This document shows positions 5,980 through 12,993 of a stretch of 22,456 nucleotides of DNA, piece after piece. A program made the translations under genes and the position numbers. The stretch's first letter is position 1; the number at the start of each line of letters is the position of its first letter. The stretch spans positions 1 to 22,456 of the forward strand of contig JAHJXP010000286.1 in NCBI GenBank assembly GCA_018827585.1, given 5' to 3'. A model generated the notes under the pieces. It did no database searches. It was not told where the DNA came from and was given only the letters and a program-made list of their open reading frames with translations. This DNA comes from Pseudomonadota bacterium (lineage in GTDB: Bacteria > Desulfobacterota > Syntrophia > Syntrophales > UBA5619).

Positions 5980-6700
5980 AGTAGTCTCCCTCCATAGCGG
6001 CCAGACGCTCGACGATCCGCCGCGCATATTCCCTCTGGAAACGGAGCCCCTTGCCCTCCGGCTCACCGAGATCGAAGACCTCCGCCATCATCGTGAAACG
6101 CTCGCCGAAGCGCGGGATCGCACCGTACTCCGACTGGCCGTCGCCCCTGAGGTAAACGAGGAGGACGCGGCAGCGGCCGCATTCGCTCAGAAAGCGGCCC
6201 ACGCCGTAGGAAAAACCCTCCCGGTTCACCCGCCCCGTCCGCGACCGCCCCCCTTCCGGGAAGATCATCAGACTCTGCTTCCACTCCAGGACGCGGCAGC
6301 ACTTCGCGAGGAGCTGCTGGAGTTCCTCCCGGCTTCCCCCGCGGTTCACGGGCAGGCACTTGGCCAGGTAGCACATCAGGGTGAGAAGGGGGTTCCGCTG
6401 GAAGTTGTCCCGCTCCGGAAGATTCCAGGGCACACGCCGGAAACGGAGGATATGGCCCCACAACGAGGCCATCCCGTAGCTGATCACGGCCGAATCGACC
6501 ATCGTCAGATGGTTGGCGCAGATGATCCAGGGTCCCCGGTGGTCCCGCTGCCACCCGGCAATATCTCTCCGGATCCGCCTGACATCCCTGATCCGCCAGC
6601 CCATCAGCCTGACAGCCAGAAATACGAGAGGCGTCGTAACGACCGCGGCCAGGCGCCCCAGGCAGTACTGCAACCGGAGAAATCTTTCGAACCTCTCCAT
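5963..6700 (-). CDS. PlsC-like acyltransferase (1-acylglycerol-3-phosphate acyltransferase family)
   Basis: A 245-residue membrane-associated acyltransferase. A hydrophobic N-terminal segment at about 13-34 (CLGRLAAVVTTPLVFLAVRL) is followed by the catalytic NH-x4-D motif as NHLTMVD (63-69), a basic VNRGGSREE block (118-126) and FPEGGRSRTG (147-156). The family transfers acyl chains from acyl-ACP or acyl-CoA to a lysophospholipid or other hydroxyl acceptor at the inner membrane. The start at 6700 has AAAGGAGATC directly before it and lies 8 nt after the ACP stop; the frame is open to 6808, but that would overlap the ACP gene. Tight linkage to a dedicated ACP suggests that it off-loads the cluster's product from that ACP. 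The acceptor is not predictable by eye. Confidence 0.9.
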   Translation of the reverse strand: MERFERFLRLQYCLGRLAAVVTTPLVFLAVRLMGWRIRDVRRIRRDIAGWQRDHRGPWIICANHLTMVDSAVISYGMASLWGHILRFRRVPWNLPERDNFQRNPLLTLMCYLAKCLPVNRGGSREELQQLLAKCCRVLEWKQSLMIFPEGGRSRTGRVNREGFSYGVGRFLSECGRCRVLLVYLRGDGQSEYGAIPRFGERFTMMAEVFDLGEPEGKGLRFQREYARRIVERLAAMEGDYFAARG

Positions 6701-6708
6701 GATCTCCT

Positions 6709-6957
6709 TTATGCCGCCTTCTGCCGGACCAATGCCACGGCATCCCCGATGGTCGCGATCCGGTCGGCGTCGTCGTCGTCGATTGTGGTCCCGAAGACAT
6801 CCTCGCACTTGATGATGATGTCCACAAGCCGCGCCGAATTGACCTTCAGGTCCTTGAGAATGTTGGTTTCCATCGTCGCCTTCTCCAGGAGGGCCTGATC
6901 TTTCACGTACCCCCTCAGGATGTCGATCACCTTTTCCATAACCTGCTCGTCGGTCAT
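6709..6957 (-). CDS. Acyl carrier protein, cluster-specific
   Basis: An 82-residue acidic ACP: helix I (EKVIDILRGYVK), the modification site in VNSARLVDIIIKCEDVFG with Ser41 as the likely phosphopantetheine attachment residue, and an acidic DDDDADRIATIGDAVALV C-terminal half. The common DSL motif is replaced by NSARL, a variant found in non-housekeeping carriers, which fits a specialised role. The start at 6957 follows GAAGGAGAAGAACTC; an in-frame upstream ATG at 6996 lacks a suitable site and is not conserved-looking. It is followed 8 nt later by the PlsC-like acyltransferase and then the phosphopantetheinyl transferase. This order suggests carrier, off-loading enzyme and activating enzyme made together. 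It lies 306 nt after the KAS II gene, a gap that contains repeat copy B. Confidence 0.92.
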   Translation of the reverse strand: MTDEQVMEKVIDILRGYVKDQALLEKATMETNILKDLKVNSARLVDIIIKCEDVFGTTIDDDDADRIATIGDAVALVRQKAA

Positions 6958-7038
6958 GAGTTCTTCTCCTTCATTGTTTTTATTTTTCAAACACAATTTC
7001 CTTCTCCCTCACGATGGGAAGGATCCCTGAAGCCCCTT

Positions 7039-7220
7039 CACGGCTTCGTAAAAAGTACCGGATGCTGCGTTGCGTTTCATCCGGAGCTTGTTCCGAGCGA
7101 AGCGAGGAATCTCCCGGTTTGATTCGGCTAAAGCCTCACAACCATTGCAGCGTACACCGAAGTACGCCTCACTCCTCAGGATTCGCGCGCCTTGCCTGCG
7201 GATCTTTTTGCGAAGCCGTC
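7039..7220 (+). repeat. Copy B of the 'CTTCGTAAAAAGTC' repeat, enlarged
   Basis: Starts CACGGCTTCGTAAAAAGTA and ends with the inverted arm TTTTTGCGAAGCCGTC. The interior matches copy C (TGCGTTGCG, AAGTACGCCTCA.TCCTCAGG, CGCGCCTTGCCTGCGGA) except for about 57 extra bases around 7079-7135. The extra segment contains GAGCTTGTTCCGAGCGAAGCG, itself like another common dispersed repeat (written in part). It fills the gap between the ACP and KAS II genes. Confidence 0.8.
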
Positions 7221-7263
7221 CCCATTTCAAGGGTTTTTGGACTTTATGCGAGAGCATCCCCCT

Positions 7264-8541
7264 TCATGGCTCCCATTTCCGGAAAATCAGGCAACTGTTC
7301 ACATCGCCGAAGCCGAAGCCGGCCTTGGCCACGATCTTGAGGTCGGGGCACGCCACGGCCTTCTGCGGAACGCTCCGTTCGTAGGGGGCAATCTCGGGAT
7401 GGAGGTCCCCGCAGTTGATCGAAGGATGAACGAAACCCCGGTAGAGTTGGAGAACCGCGGCCACGCATTCGATCGCCCCGGCCGCGCCCAGGCAGTGGCC
7501 GATCATCGACTTGGTCGCGTTGATCCACGGGAAGTTCTCCGGTCCCCTCCCCAGGGCCTCCGACCAGTTCTTCACCTCGATGGGATCGGCATAGGTCGCC
7601 GTCAGATGGCCGTTGATCGCGTCTATCTCGCCGGGATCGATCCCCGCATCGGCGACAGCCCCGCGGATGCACCGCTTCACCCCTTCCGGATTCGGCGCGG
7701 TGATGGAGCCCCCCATCCGGTGGCCGCCGCAGTTGACTATTCCCCCGAGAACCTCGGCGTAGATCCGCGCCCCTCTGTTCAGGGCCGATTCCAGCTCCTC
7801 CAGGAGGAGCAGGGCCCCTCCCGCGCCCGGAACGAAGCCGGCGGCGCTCGCGCTCATCGGCCGCGAGGCCTCCCCCGGCCGGTCGTTGAACTTCTTGCAG
7901 ATCACCCGCATCGCGTCGAAACCGGCCCAGATATAGGGAGAGGCCCCCTCCGATCCGCCGGCCAGCATTCGGGTGGCAAGTCCCTCGCGGATGCGCCGCA
8001 TGGCATCGATGACCGCCTCATTTCCCGTGCTGCAGGCCGAGGAATTAGAGGTGACCTGGTTGCCCAGCGCAAGCAGGCCGGCGATCCGGGCGCTCGTCGC
8101 GCTGTTCATGACCTGCTCTACGATCCGGCTTCCCATGCGCCGGACATTCCCACCGTTCACCATCGGAACCAACGTCTGGGCGATCGTGTCCATCCCGCCG
8201 ATCCCGGAGCCGGCGATGATCCCCGTCTCCCAGTCGACCTGTTGGTCCGACGCCTCGGGTACGGCGAATCCCGCATCTCTCCATGCATCCACGGCCGCCA
8301 CGGAGGCGTAGCCGATGTTTCCGTTCATCGACTGAAGCTCCTCATGGTCGAAATAGCGTTTGCGCACCGCATCGAACTCCTGGGGGATCCCCCCCACCTG
8401 GCAGGCGAAGTTCAGCTCAGCGAGTTCCGGAATATGCCGGATGCCCGAACGGCCCTCCCGGAGGGCCTGTTCGAACGCTTCAAGGCCGTGGCCGTTCGGT
8501 GCGACCACCCCCATCCCCGTGATGACCACCCTTCGCTTCAT
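7264..8541 (-). CDS. Beta-ketoacyl-ACP synthase II (FabF-like)
   Basis: A 425-residue thiolase-fold elongating condensing enzyme, close to the ~410-residue family norm. The Cys-His-His triad is intact: C170 in NSSACSTGNEAV, H312 in INGHLTATYADP, and H349 in ATKSMIGHCLGAAGA. The first histidine block differs from the usual N(A/T)HGTST-x-x-GD, reading NGHLTATYADP, so this is a divergent subgroup rather than the housekeeping enzyme. It condenses malonyl-ACP with an acyl-ACP in the cytoplasm. The start is ATG at 8541 preceded by AAGGAGACGAAACC; the longer frame to 8637 runs into repeat copy C. It lies between the FabZ-like and ACP genes in the leftward lipid cluster. Chain-length preference cannot be read from the sequence. 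Confidence 0.93.
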   Translation of the reverse strand: MKRRVVITGMGVVAPNGHGLEAFEQALREGRSGIRHIPELAELNFACQVGGIPQEFDAVRKRYFDHEELQSMNGNIGYASVAAVDAWRDAGFAVPEASDQQVDWETGIIAGSGIGGMDTIAQTLVPMVNGGNVRRMGSRIVEQVMNSATSARIAGLLALGNQVTSNSSACSTGNEAVIDAMRRIREGLATRMLAGGSEGASPYIWAGFDAMRVICKKFNDRPGEASRPMSASAAGFVPGAGGALLLLEELESALNRGARIYAEVLGGIVNCGGHRMGGSITAPNPEGVKRCIRGAVADAGIDPGEIDAINGHLTATYADPIEVKNWSEALGRGPENFPWINATKSMIGHCLGAAGAIECVAAVLQLYRGFVHPSINCGDLHPEIAPYERSVPQKAVACPDLKIVAKAGFGFGDVNSCLIFRKWEP

Positions 8542-8596
8542 GGTTTCGTCTCCTTCACGCTTTTGCCCGCAAGGATCGGCCCGGAATGCCTTTCCT

Positions 8597-8721
8597 GACG
8601 GCTTCGTAAAAAGTCCGGATGTTGCGTTGCGCTTCATCCCTCGTCATTGCGGCGTACGCCAAAGTACGCCTCATTCCTCAGGATTCGCGCGCCTTGCCTG
8701 CGGACTTTTTACGAAGCCGTC
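8597..8721 (+). repeat. Copy C of the 'CTTCGTAAAAAGTC' repeat, the cleanest copy
   Basis: A 125-bp element with perfect 21-bp terminal inverted repeats: each end reads GACGGCTTCGTAAAAAGTCC plus G toward the inside. An internal palindrome GGCGTACGCCAAAGTACGCC sits in the middle. It has no coding capacity. It fills the gap between the KAS II gene and the FabZ-like gene and ends 6 nt from the latter's stop. A further degenerate arm (GACTTTTTACGGGTTCG) lies at about 8741-8757, inside the end of that gene. Confidence 0.9.
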
Positions 8722-8727
8722 CTGCAT

Positions 8728-9249
8728 TCAAGGCTTTTGCGACTTTTTACGGGTTCGCCTTTCCAGTCTCTGTTCGAATTCGGCCCGGGGGACCCCCTTC
8801 CCCGCCAGGACGCCCGAACATACCTCTTCACCGTTCGGCCGCGCCATTGAGATGGCGGCCTTGAGCTGGTTCCCGCGGAAATAGACCTTCTTCCCCGTGA
8901 TGATGACCGATTCGTCGGGACGGACGACGCCGGTGAACTCCACATTCTCCGCCAGCGTGAACAGCGTCAAGAGGTCCCCTATCTTCCCCATTCCCTTGTC
9001 GCGAGTTAGAGACAGGTAGAGGCCGAAGGCCACGACCCCCGTCTGGGCCATCGTTTCGATGAGAATGACCCCAGGGGTGATGGGCATTCCCGGAAAATGG
9101 CCGCGGTAGAAATACTCGTCGCGACGGAACCGGTAGGCGCCCACGATGTGCTCCCCGTCCAGCTCCAGGATCTCTTCGATAAACAGGAAGGGAGGCCGCT
9201 GGGGGACCATCCCCAGTATTTTCTCCCGCAGGACGCGATCAGCCTCCAT
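8728..9249 (-). CDS. FabZ-like 3-hydroxyacyl-ACP dehydratase
   Basis: A 173-residue hot-dog-fold dehydratase. Key block: YRGHFPGMPITPGVILIE at about 49-66, with catalytic H51 and E65, followed by TMAQTGVV. RPPFLFIEEILELDGE (18-33) is the usual N-terminal strand region. It removes water from 3-hydroxyacyl-ACP. I chose ATG at 9249, which overlaps the FabG stop by 11 nt, with GGGGGG upstream; ATGs at 9261 and 9267 are in frame and possible. The last residues (R-T-R-K-K-S-Q-K-P) are encoded by repeat-like sequence (CGTAAAAAGTC), so an insertion has probably replaced the native C-terminus or stop. The cluster also encodes a FabA-type dehydratase, so two dehydration steps or chain types are likely. 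Confidence 0.9.
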   Translation of the reverse strand: MEADRVLREKILGMVPQRPPFLFIEEILELDGEHIVGAYRFRRDEYFYRGHFPGMPITPGVILIETMAQTGVVAFGLYLSLTRDKGMGKIGDLLTLFTLAENVEFTGVVRPDESVIITGKKVYFRGNQLKAAISMARPNGEEVCSGVLAGKGVPRAEFEQRLERRTRKKSQKP

Positions 9250-9967
9250 ACAACCCCCCATTGACATGGATCACCGCGCCGGTGATGTAAGAGCCGGCCG
9301 TGGCCAGAAAACCGACCGCCTCCGCCACCTCCTCGGGTCGTCCGATGCGGCTCAGCGGGATCCGCGCGATTATCCCCGTCTTTATCTCTTCGGGCAGCCG
9401 CGCCGTCATCTCCGTCGCGATGAAACCGGGGGCGACTGAATTGACCAGGATGTTCCGCCCCCGGAGCTCCTGCGCGAGGGACTTCGTCAGGGCGTCCAGG
9501 GCCGCCTTTTCCATGGCATAGGGGATCTGCCCGCTGTTCCCCGTGTGCCCGATGACGCTCGAGATGTTGATTATCCGGCCGCTCCCGGCGCGGATCATAA
9601 AAAGACGCAGGATGCGCTTGGTGAGATACCAGGTGCCCCGCAGGGTCGCGCGCTGCGCGTCGAACTGCTCGAGCCGCATCCGCTGCATGTCGGCATCGAT
9701 GGCGACCCCGGCATTGTTCACCAGGCAGTCGAGCCGGTCGGTCTCCTGCCTGAGCCGCTCCGCCATCGCCTCCACCTGGTCGATCTCGGCCAGGTCCGCC
9801 GCGAGCAGGAACCCGTCCCCGATCTCGGCGAGCAGGCGCTTTGCGGCATCGCTGCTCGACCGGTAATGGATGCCCACCCGGAAGCCCTTCGCCGCCAGCT
9901 CCCGCACGCAGGCCGCTCCAATCCCCGTACCGCCCCCCGTGACAACCGCCACCTTCTTATCACTCAT
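9239..9967 (-). CDS. 3-oxoacyl-ACP reductase (FabG, short-chain dehydrogenase)
   Basis: A 242-residue classical SDR. NAD(P)-binding TGGGTGIG at 10-17, NNAG at 84-87, catalytic serine in NISSVIG (about 136-137), and Tyr150-x3-Lys154 in PYAMEKAA, all intact. C-terminal SYITGAVIHVNGGLYGG is typical of FabG. It reduces 3-oxoacyl-ACP with NADPH. The start is ATG at 9967, with GGAGTGGGAAAG before it; a GTG at 9976 is in frame. The FabZ-like gene begins inside its last codons, so the two are translationally coupled and likely made in equal amounts for sequential reduction and dehydration. It lies 143 nt after the FabA-like gene. Confidence 0.93.
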   Translation of the reverse strand: MSDKKVAVVTGGGTGIGAACVRELAAKGFRVGIHYRSSSDAAKRLLAEIGDGFLLAADLAEIDQVEAMAERLRQETDRLDCLVNNAGVAIDADMQRMRLEQFDAQRATLRGTWYLTKRILRLFMIRAGSGRIINISSVIGHTGNSGQIPYAMEKAALDALTKSLAQELRGRNILVNSVAPGFIATEMTARLPEEIKTGIIARIPLSRIGRPEEVAEAVGFLATAGSYITGAVIHVNGGLYGG

Positions 9968-10110
9968 CTTTCCCACTCCATCGCTTTTCCCGACCGCAGA
10001 AAAATTGCGGCGTTATTCCTAATTTTCCAACCGAATCAGTTGGACGAAGGTCTTCGAGAGGGCCGCATTGGAGATTTTTTTGGCCACCCTGCCGCTGCAG
10101 CGAAGCTCCA

Positions 10111-10701
10111 CTATTCTTTCATCCGGCCGCCGACGGAATTGGCCGACCGGCGGGGGTAATCCGGATAGGCGATCCCTCGGAAGACGCCCGTCCGCGCCCC
10201 GTGGATCTCGGCGATCTCCTCGCCGTCGACGCAGACCCGTCCCTCTCCGATTACGATGCTCGCCCCCGATTCCTTCAACTGGGTGAACCGCCGCACCTCG
10301 ACCTCGTAACGGACCAGGCGGTTGAAAGGGCGGATCTGGCCGTTGAAGACCACCTCGCCGCAGCCGAGCGCCCGCCCCGAGCCGAGGGCACCCCGCCAGA
10401 CGCAGAAAAAGCCCAGGATCTGCCAGATGGCATCCACCGAGAGACAGCCGGGCTGGACCGGATCGGAGGGCATGTGGCATTGGAAATACCAGGCGTCGAG
10501 GCGGAGGTCCTGCTCGGCCACGATCCTCCCCTTGCTCCCCTCCCCGCTGATCTCCAGGATCCGGTCCACCATCAGGAAGGGCGGCGCCGGGAGACGGGCC
10601 ACGAAGCCCTCCGGAGGGTCGTCGACCAGCGTGCCGTAGGCGAAGGCGAGGAGCTCCTCCAGACCGAAACAGGAACGCCTTTTAAACTCGTCGTACGTCA
10701 T
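10111..10701 (-). CDS. FabA-type 3-hydroxydecanoyl-ACP dehydratase/isomerase-like protein
   Basis: A 196-residue protein with the FabA signature: PPFLMVDRILEISGEG (40-55), then WYFQCHMPSDPVQPGCLSVD (71-90, catalytic H76 and D90) followed by AIWQILGFF, and GRALGCGEVVFNGQIRP downstream. FabA dehydrates and can also isomerise trans-2 to cis-3 enoyl-ACP, giving unsaturated chains without oxygen; whether this one isomerises is not visible. It is somewhat longer at the N-terminus than E. coli FabA. The start is ATG at 10701, sharing one base with the KAS III stop (TGATG), with GGAGG seven bases upstream, so coupling is certain in layout. This gene plus a separate FabZ-like gene gives the cluster two dehydratase types. 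Confidence 0.92.
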   Translation of the reverse strand: MTYDEFKRRSCFGLEELLAFAYGTLVDDPPEGFVARLPAPPFLMVDRILEISGEGSKGRIVAEQDLRLDAWYFQCHMPSDPVQPGCLSVDAIWQILGFFCVWRGALGSGRALGCGEVVFNGQIRPFNRLVRYEVEVRRFTQLKESGASIVIGEGRVCVDGEEIAEIHGARTGVFRGIAYPDYPRRSANSVGGRMKE

Positions 10702-11690
10702 CACAGCCCCTCCTCCACGCTGAGCAGCAGATGGACCCAGGTCAGGCCGGCCCCGACGAGGCAGACGGCCACGCGGTCGCCGGGACGCAACTCCTCCCAG
10801 CGCTGACTTAAAATGGCGGCCGCAGCCGCGCAGCCAGTGTTCCCGAATTCATCCACGTTGTACCAGTGTTCTTCCTCCGCGATCCCCGCCCGCTCGCAGA
10901 CGGTCCGGAGAGCCCCCATGTTCAGCTGGTGGCCGATAAAACGGAAACGTCCCCCTCCCGCCAGGCTGGATTTGAGACACCGGACGGATTCCGTCATCCG
11001 GCGGATGGCGAACCCCAGGACGGCATGGCCTTCCTGACGGAAATGGCCCATCAGCGGGATCGCCACCTTCGTCCAGGCCGAGGCATTCGTTCCGCAGCTT
11101 GATTCCCCAAAGGCCGCCCGCGCTTTCACCGAGGCTGAAACGACGGCTGCGGCGCTCCCATCGCCAAGCAGGATGGCTGTGGAGCGGTCGCTGAAGTCGA
11201 GTGAACGCGTGAGGTTCTCCGGCTGGCAGATGAGGACGAAGGGCGGCAGGCTCTCCGCCGCCATCCGGCTGAGCAGGTCGAGATGCATCCCGAAGGTGGT
11301 GCAGGCCGAGTTCACGTCGATACAAAGGGCATCGATCCCCAGTTCTGCCGCCACCATGGCCGCCTCCGCCGGCGACGACCAGGCAGGGGCGCTGCACCCC
11401 GACATAACAAACCCGATATCGGAAGGCGCGAGGCCCGCCCGGTCGAGGGCCATACGCGCCGCCGCCGCCGCCGTCTGGGCATTGCTGTAAAGACTCGCCT
11501 CGTGGGCCGCCCGCGGGTCGCGGTTCTTTGTCCGGCGGATGTAGTCGAGGGGAAGGACCGTTCGCCGCTCGCGGATCCCCACCCGCTCCATGATCCAGGC
11601 CTCGTCGGTTCCGATCTCCAGCTCCTCCAGGAACCGGTTGGTGATGACATTTTCCGGATAGAAATGGCCGATGCCGTGCAGGTAAAGCAT
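10701..11690 (-). CDS. Beta-ketoacyl-ACP synthase III-like (FabH family)
   Basis: A 329-residue condensing enzyme, the normal FabH length. The Cys-His-Asn triad is intact: C130 in DVNSACTTFG, H254 in FIGHQLNMGAL, and N284 in NVDEFGNTGCAAA. The region between (FSDRSTAILLGDGSAAAVV, 166-184) is the usual FabH core. This class starts chains by condensing an acyl-CoA or other starter with malonyl-ACP. The HQLNMG block differs from the housekeeping PHQAN-R, so a non-standard starter is likely, but its identity is unknown. The start is ATG at 11690, overlapping the dehydrogenase stop by one base (TAATG). It is flanked by and coupled to the acyl-CoA dehydrogenase-like gene upstream and the FabA gene downstream. 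Confidence 0.92.
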   Translation of the reverse strand: MLYLHGIGHFYPENVITNRFLEELEIGTDEAWIMERVGIRERRTVLPLDYIRRTKNRDPRAAHEASLYSNAQTAAAAARMALDRAGLAPSDIGFVMSGCSAPAWSSPAEAAMVAAELGIDALCIDVNSACTTFGMHLDLLSRMAAESLPPFVLICQPENLTRSLDFSDRSTAILLGDGSAAAVVSASVKARAAFGESSCGTNASAWTKVAIPLMGHFRQEGHAVLGFAIRRMTESVRCLKSSLAGGGRFRFIGHQLNMGALRTVCERAGIAEEEHWYNVDEFGNTGCAAAAAILSQRWEELRPGDRVAVCLVGAGLTWVHLLLSVEEGL

Positions 11691-12889
11691 TAGACCAGCT
11701 CCCGCCCGATGATCATGTTCTGGACCTCGCGGACCCCTTCGTAAATGTCGATGATCTGTGCATCCCGGATGAGCTTCGATATCTCGTACTCGGAGATGAA
11801 CCCGTAGCCGCCGTGGAGGTGAAGCCCCTGCGTGGCGCAGAAGATCGCGGCGTCCGCGGCCAGGTTCTTGGCGAGGGAGGCGTAGACGCCCCTGTCCGGC
11901 GCCCCCTCCTGGACCAGGAAGGCCGCCTTCATGAGCGCCATCTCCGCCTGCTCGATCCGCTTCCACATCTCGATGAGCGTCTCCCGGGCCACCGGCATGT
12001 CGCAGATCCGCTGGCCGAACTGGCGGCGCTCCCGCGTGTAGGCGAGCGTGACGTCGAGCGCCCGCCGGGCCAACCCGACGCCGATGGCGGCCACCATGGG
12101 CCGCGCATAATCGAGGACGTCGGTGAGGTACTGGAAGCCGAGCCGCCTGTCGCCGATGATCTGTTCGTCTTCGATGACGACATCCTCAAAGGTGACGCTC
12201 GCCGTGTTGGAGAGGCGCTGTCCTAATTTGTCCTCCGGCTTTCCCGTCACGATCCGTCCCCCGCAGGGAAGCGGGATCTCCCGGCAGGTCTGCGACCCGG
12301 TCTCCGCCGTCTCCGGTTCCACGGCCAGCGCCGGAACGACGACGCAGGCCAAAAAGGGTGACGACAGCTTACCGACCTTGCAAAATACCGTGAATTGCGA
12401 GGCGAAAGAGGCGTTCGTGATGAAGCACTTCGCGCCGTTGAGCAGGTATTTGCCGCCGCTGCCTTTGCTGATGATCGTCGTCATGGCGCTGTTGTCGGAG
12501 CCGGCATTCGGCTCCGTCAGACAAAAGGAGGCCAGAAGAGGCCGCTCCACGAAGGGGCCGAGGAAAGCCTGCTGCTGGGCATCCGAACCGTGGAGGGCGA
12601 TCACCGCGTTCGCCAGGTCGTTGCACATCGCCGACGTGGCGATGCCGCTGTCCCCGTAGGAGATCTCCCGGATGATCAGTGCCGTCGAAATCAGATCGAG
12701 GGAGTACCCCTTCACCGCCTCCGGGATGGAGAGGTTCATGATGCCCAGATCCCAGGCCTTCCGGATGATGTCGAACGGGAAGATGTGCCCCCTGTCCAGG
12801 ACCATGATGTTGGGGATGATCTCCCGGCCGACGAAACGGCGGACGGTCTCCAGATACTGTTTCTGCTCTTCGGTCAGATTGAAATCCAT
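11690..12889 (-). CDS. Acyl-CoA dehydrogenase-family flavoprotein in the lipid cluster
   Basis: A 399-residue FAD enzyme of normal family length. FAD/substrate blocks are visible: LTEPNAGSDNSAM in the middle domain, RRQFGQRICDMPVA, QGLHLHGGYGF, and DIYEGVREVQNMIIGR at the end with E384 as the likely catalytic base. Family members oxidise acyl-CoA to trans-2-enoyl-CoA using electron-transfer flavoprotein; some act on carrier-bound chains. The start is ATG at 12889 after AAAGGAGCATTGGC; the frame is open further upstream but runs into a palindromic repeat. It lies between the malonyl transferase and KAS III genes. Because no FabI, FabK, FabL or FabV is seen in the cluster, it may introduce a double bond into, or (less likely) reduce, ACP-bound intermediates. 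That role is inference. Confidence 0.92.
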   Translation of the reverse strand: MDFNLTEEQKQYLETVRRFVGREIIPNIMVLDRGHIFPFDIIRKAWDLGIMNLSIPEAVKGYSLDLISTALIIREISYGDSGIATSAMCNDLANAVIALHGSDAQQQAFLGPFVERPLLASFCLTEPNAGSDNSAMTTIISKGSGGKYLLNGAKCFITNASFASQFTVFCKVGKLSSPFLACVVVPALAVEPETAETGSQTCREIPLPCGGRIVTGKPEDKLGQRLSNTASVTFEDVVIEDEQIIGDRRLGFQYLTDVLDYARPMVAAIGVGLARRALDVTLAYTRERRQFGQRICDMPVARETLIEMWKRIEQAEMALMKAAFLVQEGAPDRGVYASLAKNLAADAAIFCATQGLHLHGGYGFISEYEISKLIRDAQIIDIYEGVREVQNMIIGRELV

Positions 12890-12918
12890 GCCAATGCTCC
12901 TTTGACGCCTTCGTATAT

Positions 12919-12975
12919 AAAATGGGGACAGCGCCCCTGTTTTCCCCGTGAAAAAAAGGAAGCTGTCCCCATTTT
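12919..12975. repeat. Palindromic 'GGGGACAGC' repeat with 14-bp perfect arms
   Basis: AAAATGGGGACAGC (12919-12932) and GCTGTCCCCATTTT (12962-12975) are perfect inverted repeats around a 29-nt loop. Twenty-one bases starting TGGGGACAGCGCCCCTGTTT (from 12923) recur, inverted, inside the phosphopantetheinyl transferase gene at 5721-5741. It lies between the malonyl transferase and dehydrogenase genes and could attenuate transcription by folding, but there is no clean terminator T-run. Confidence 0.8.
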
Positions 12976-12993
12976 TTTTGGCTCCGCCCGCTC

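Noticed and set aside
11691..11966. Extended KAS III reading frame starting at 11966
   Set aside because: The extra 92 codons are antisense-like, low in family signal and overlap the dehydrogenase gene; the ATG at 11690 fits FabH length and coupling.
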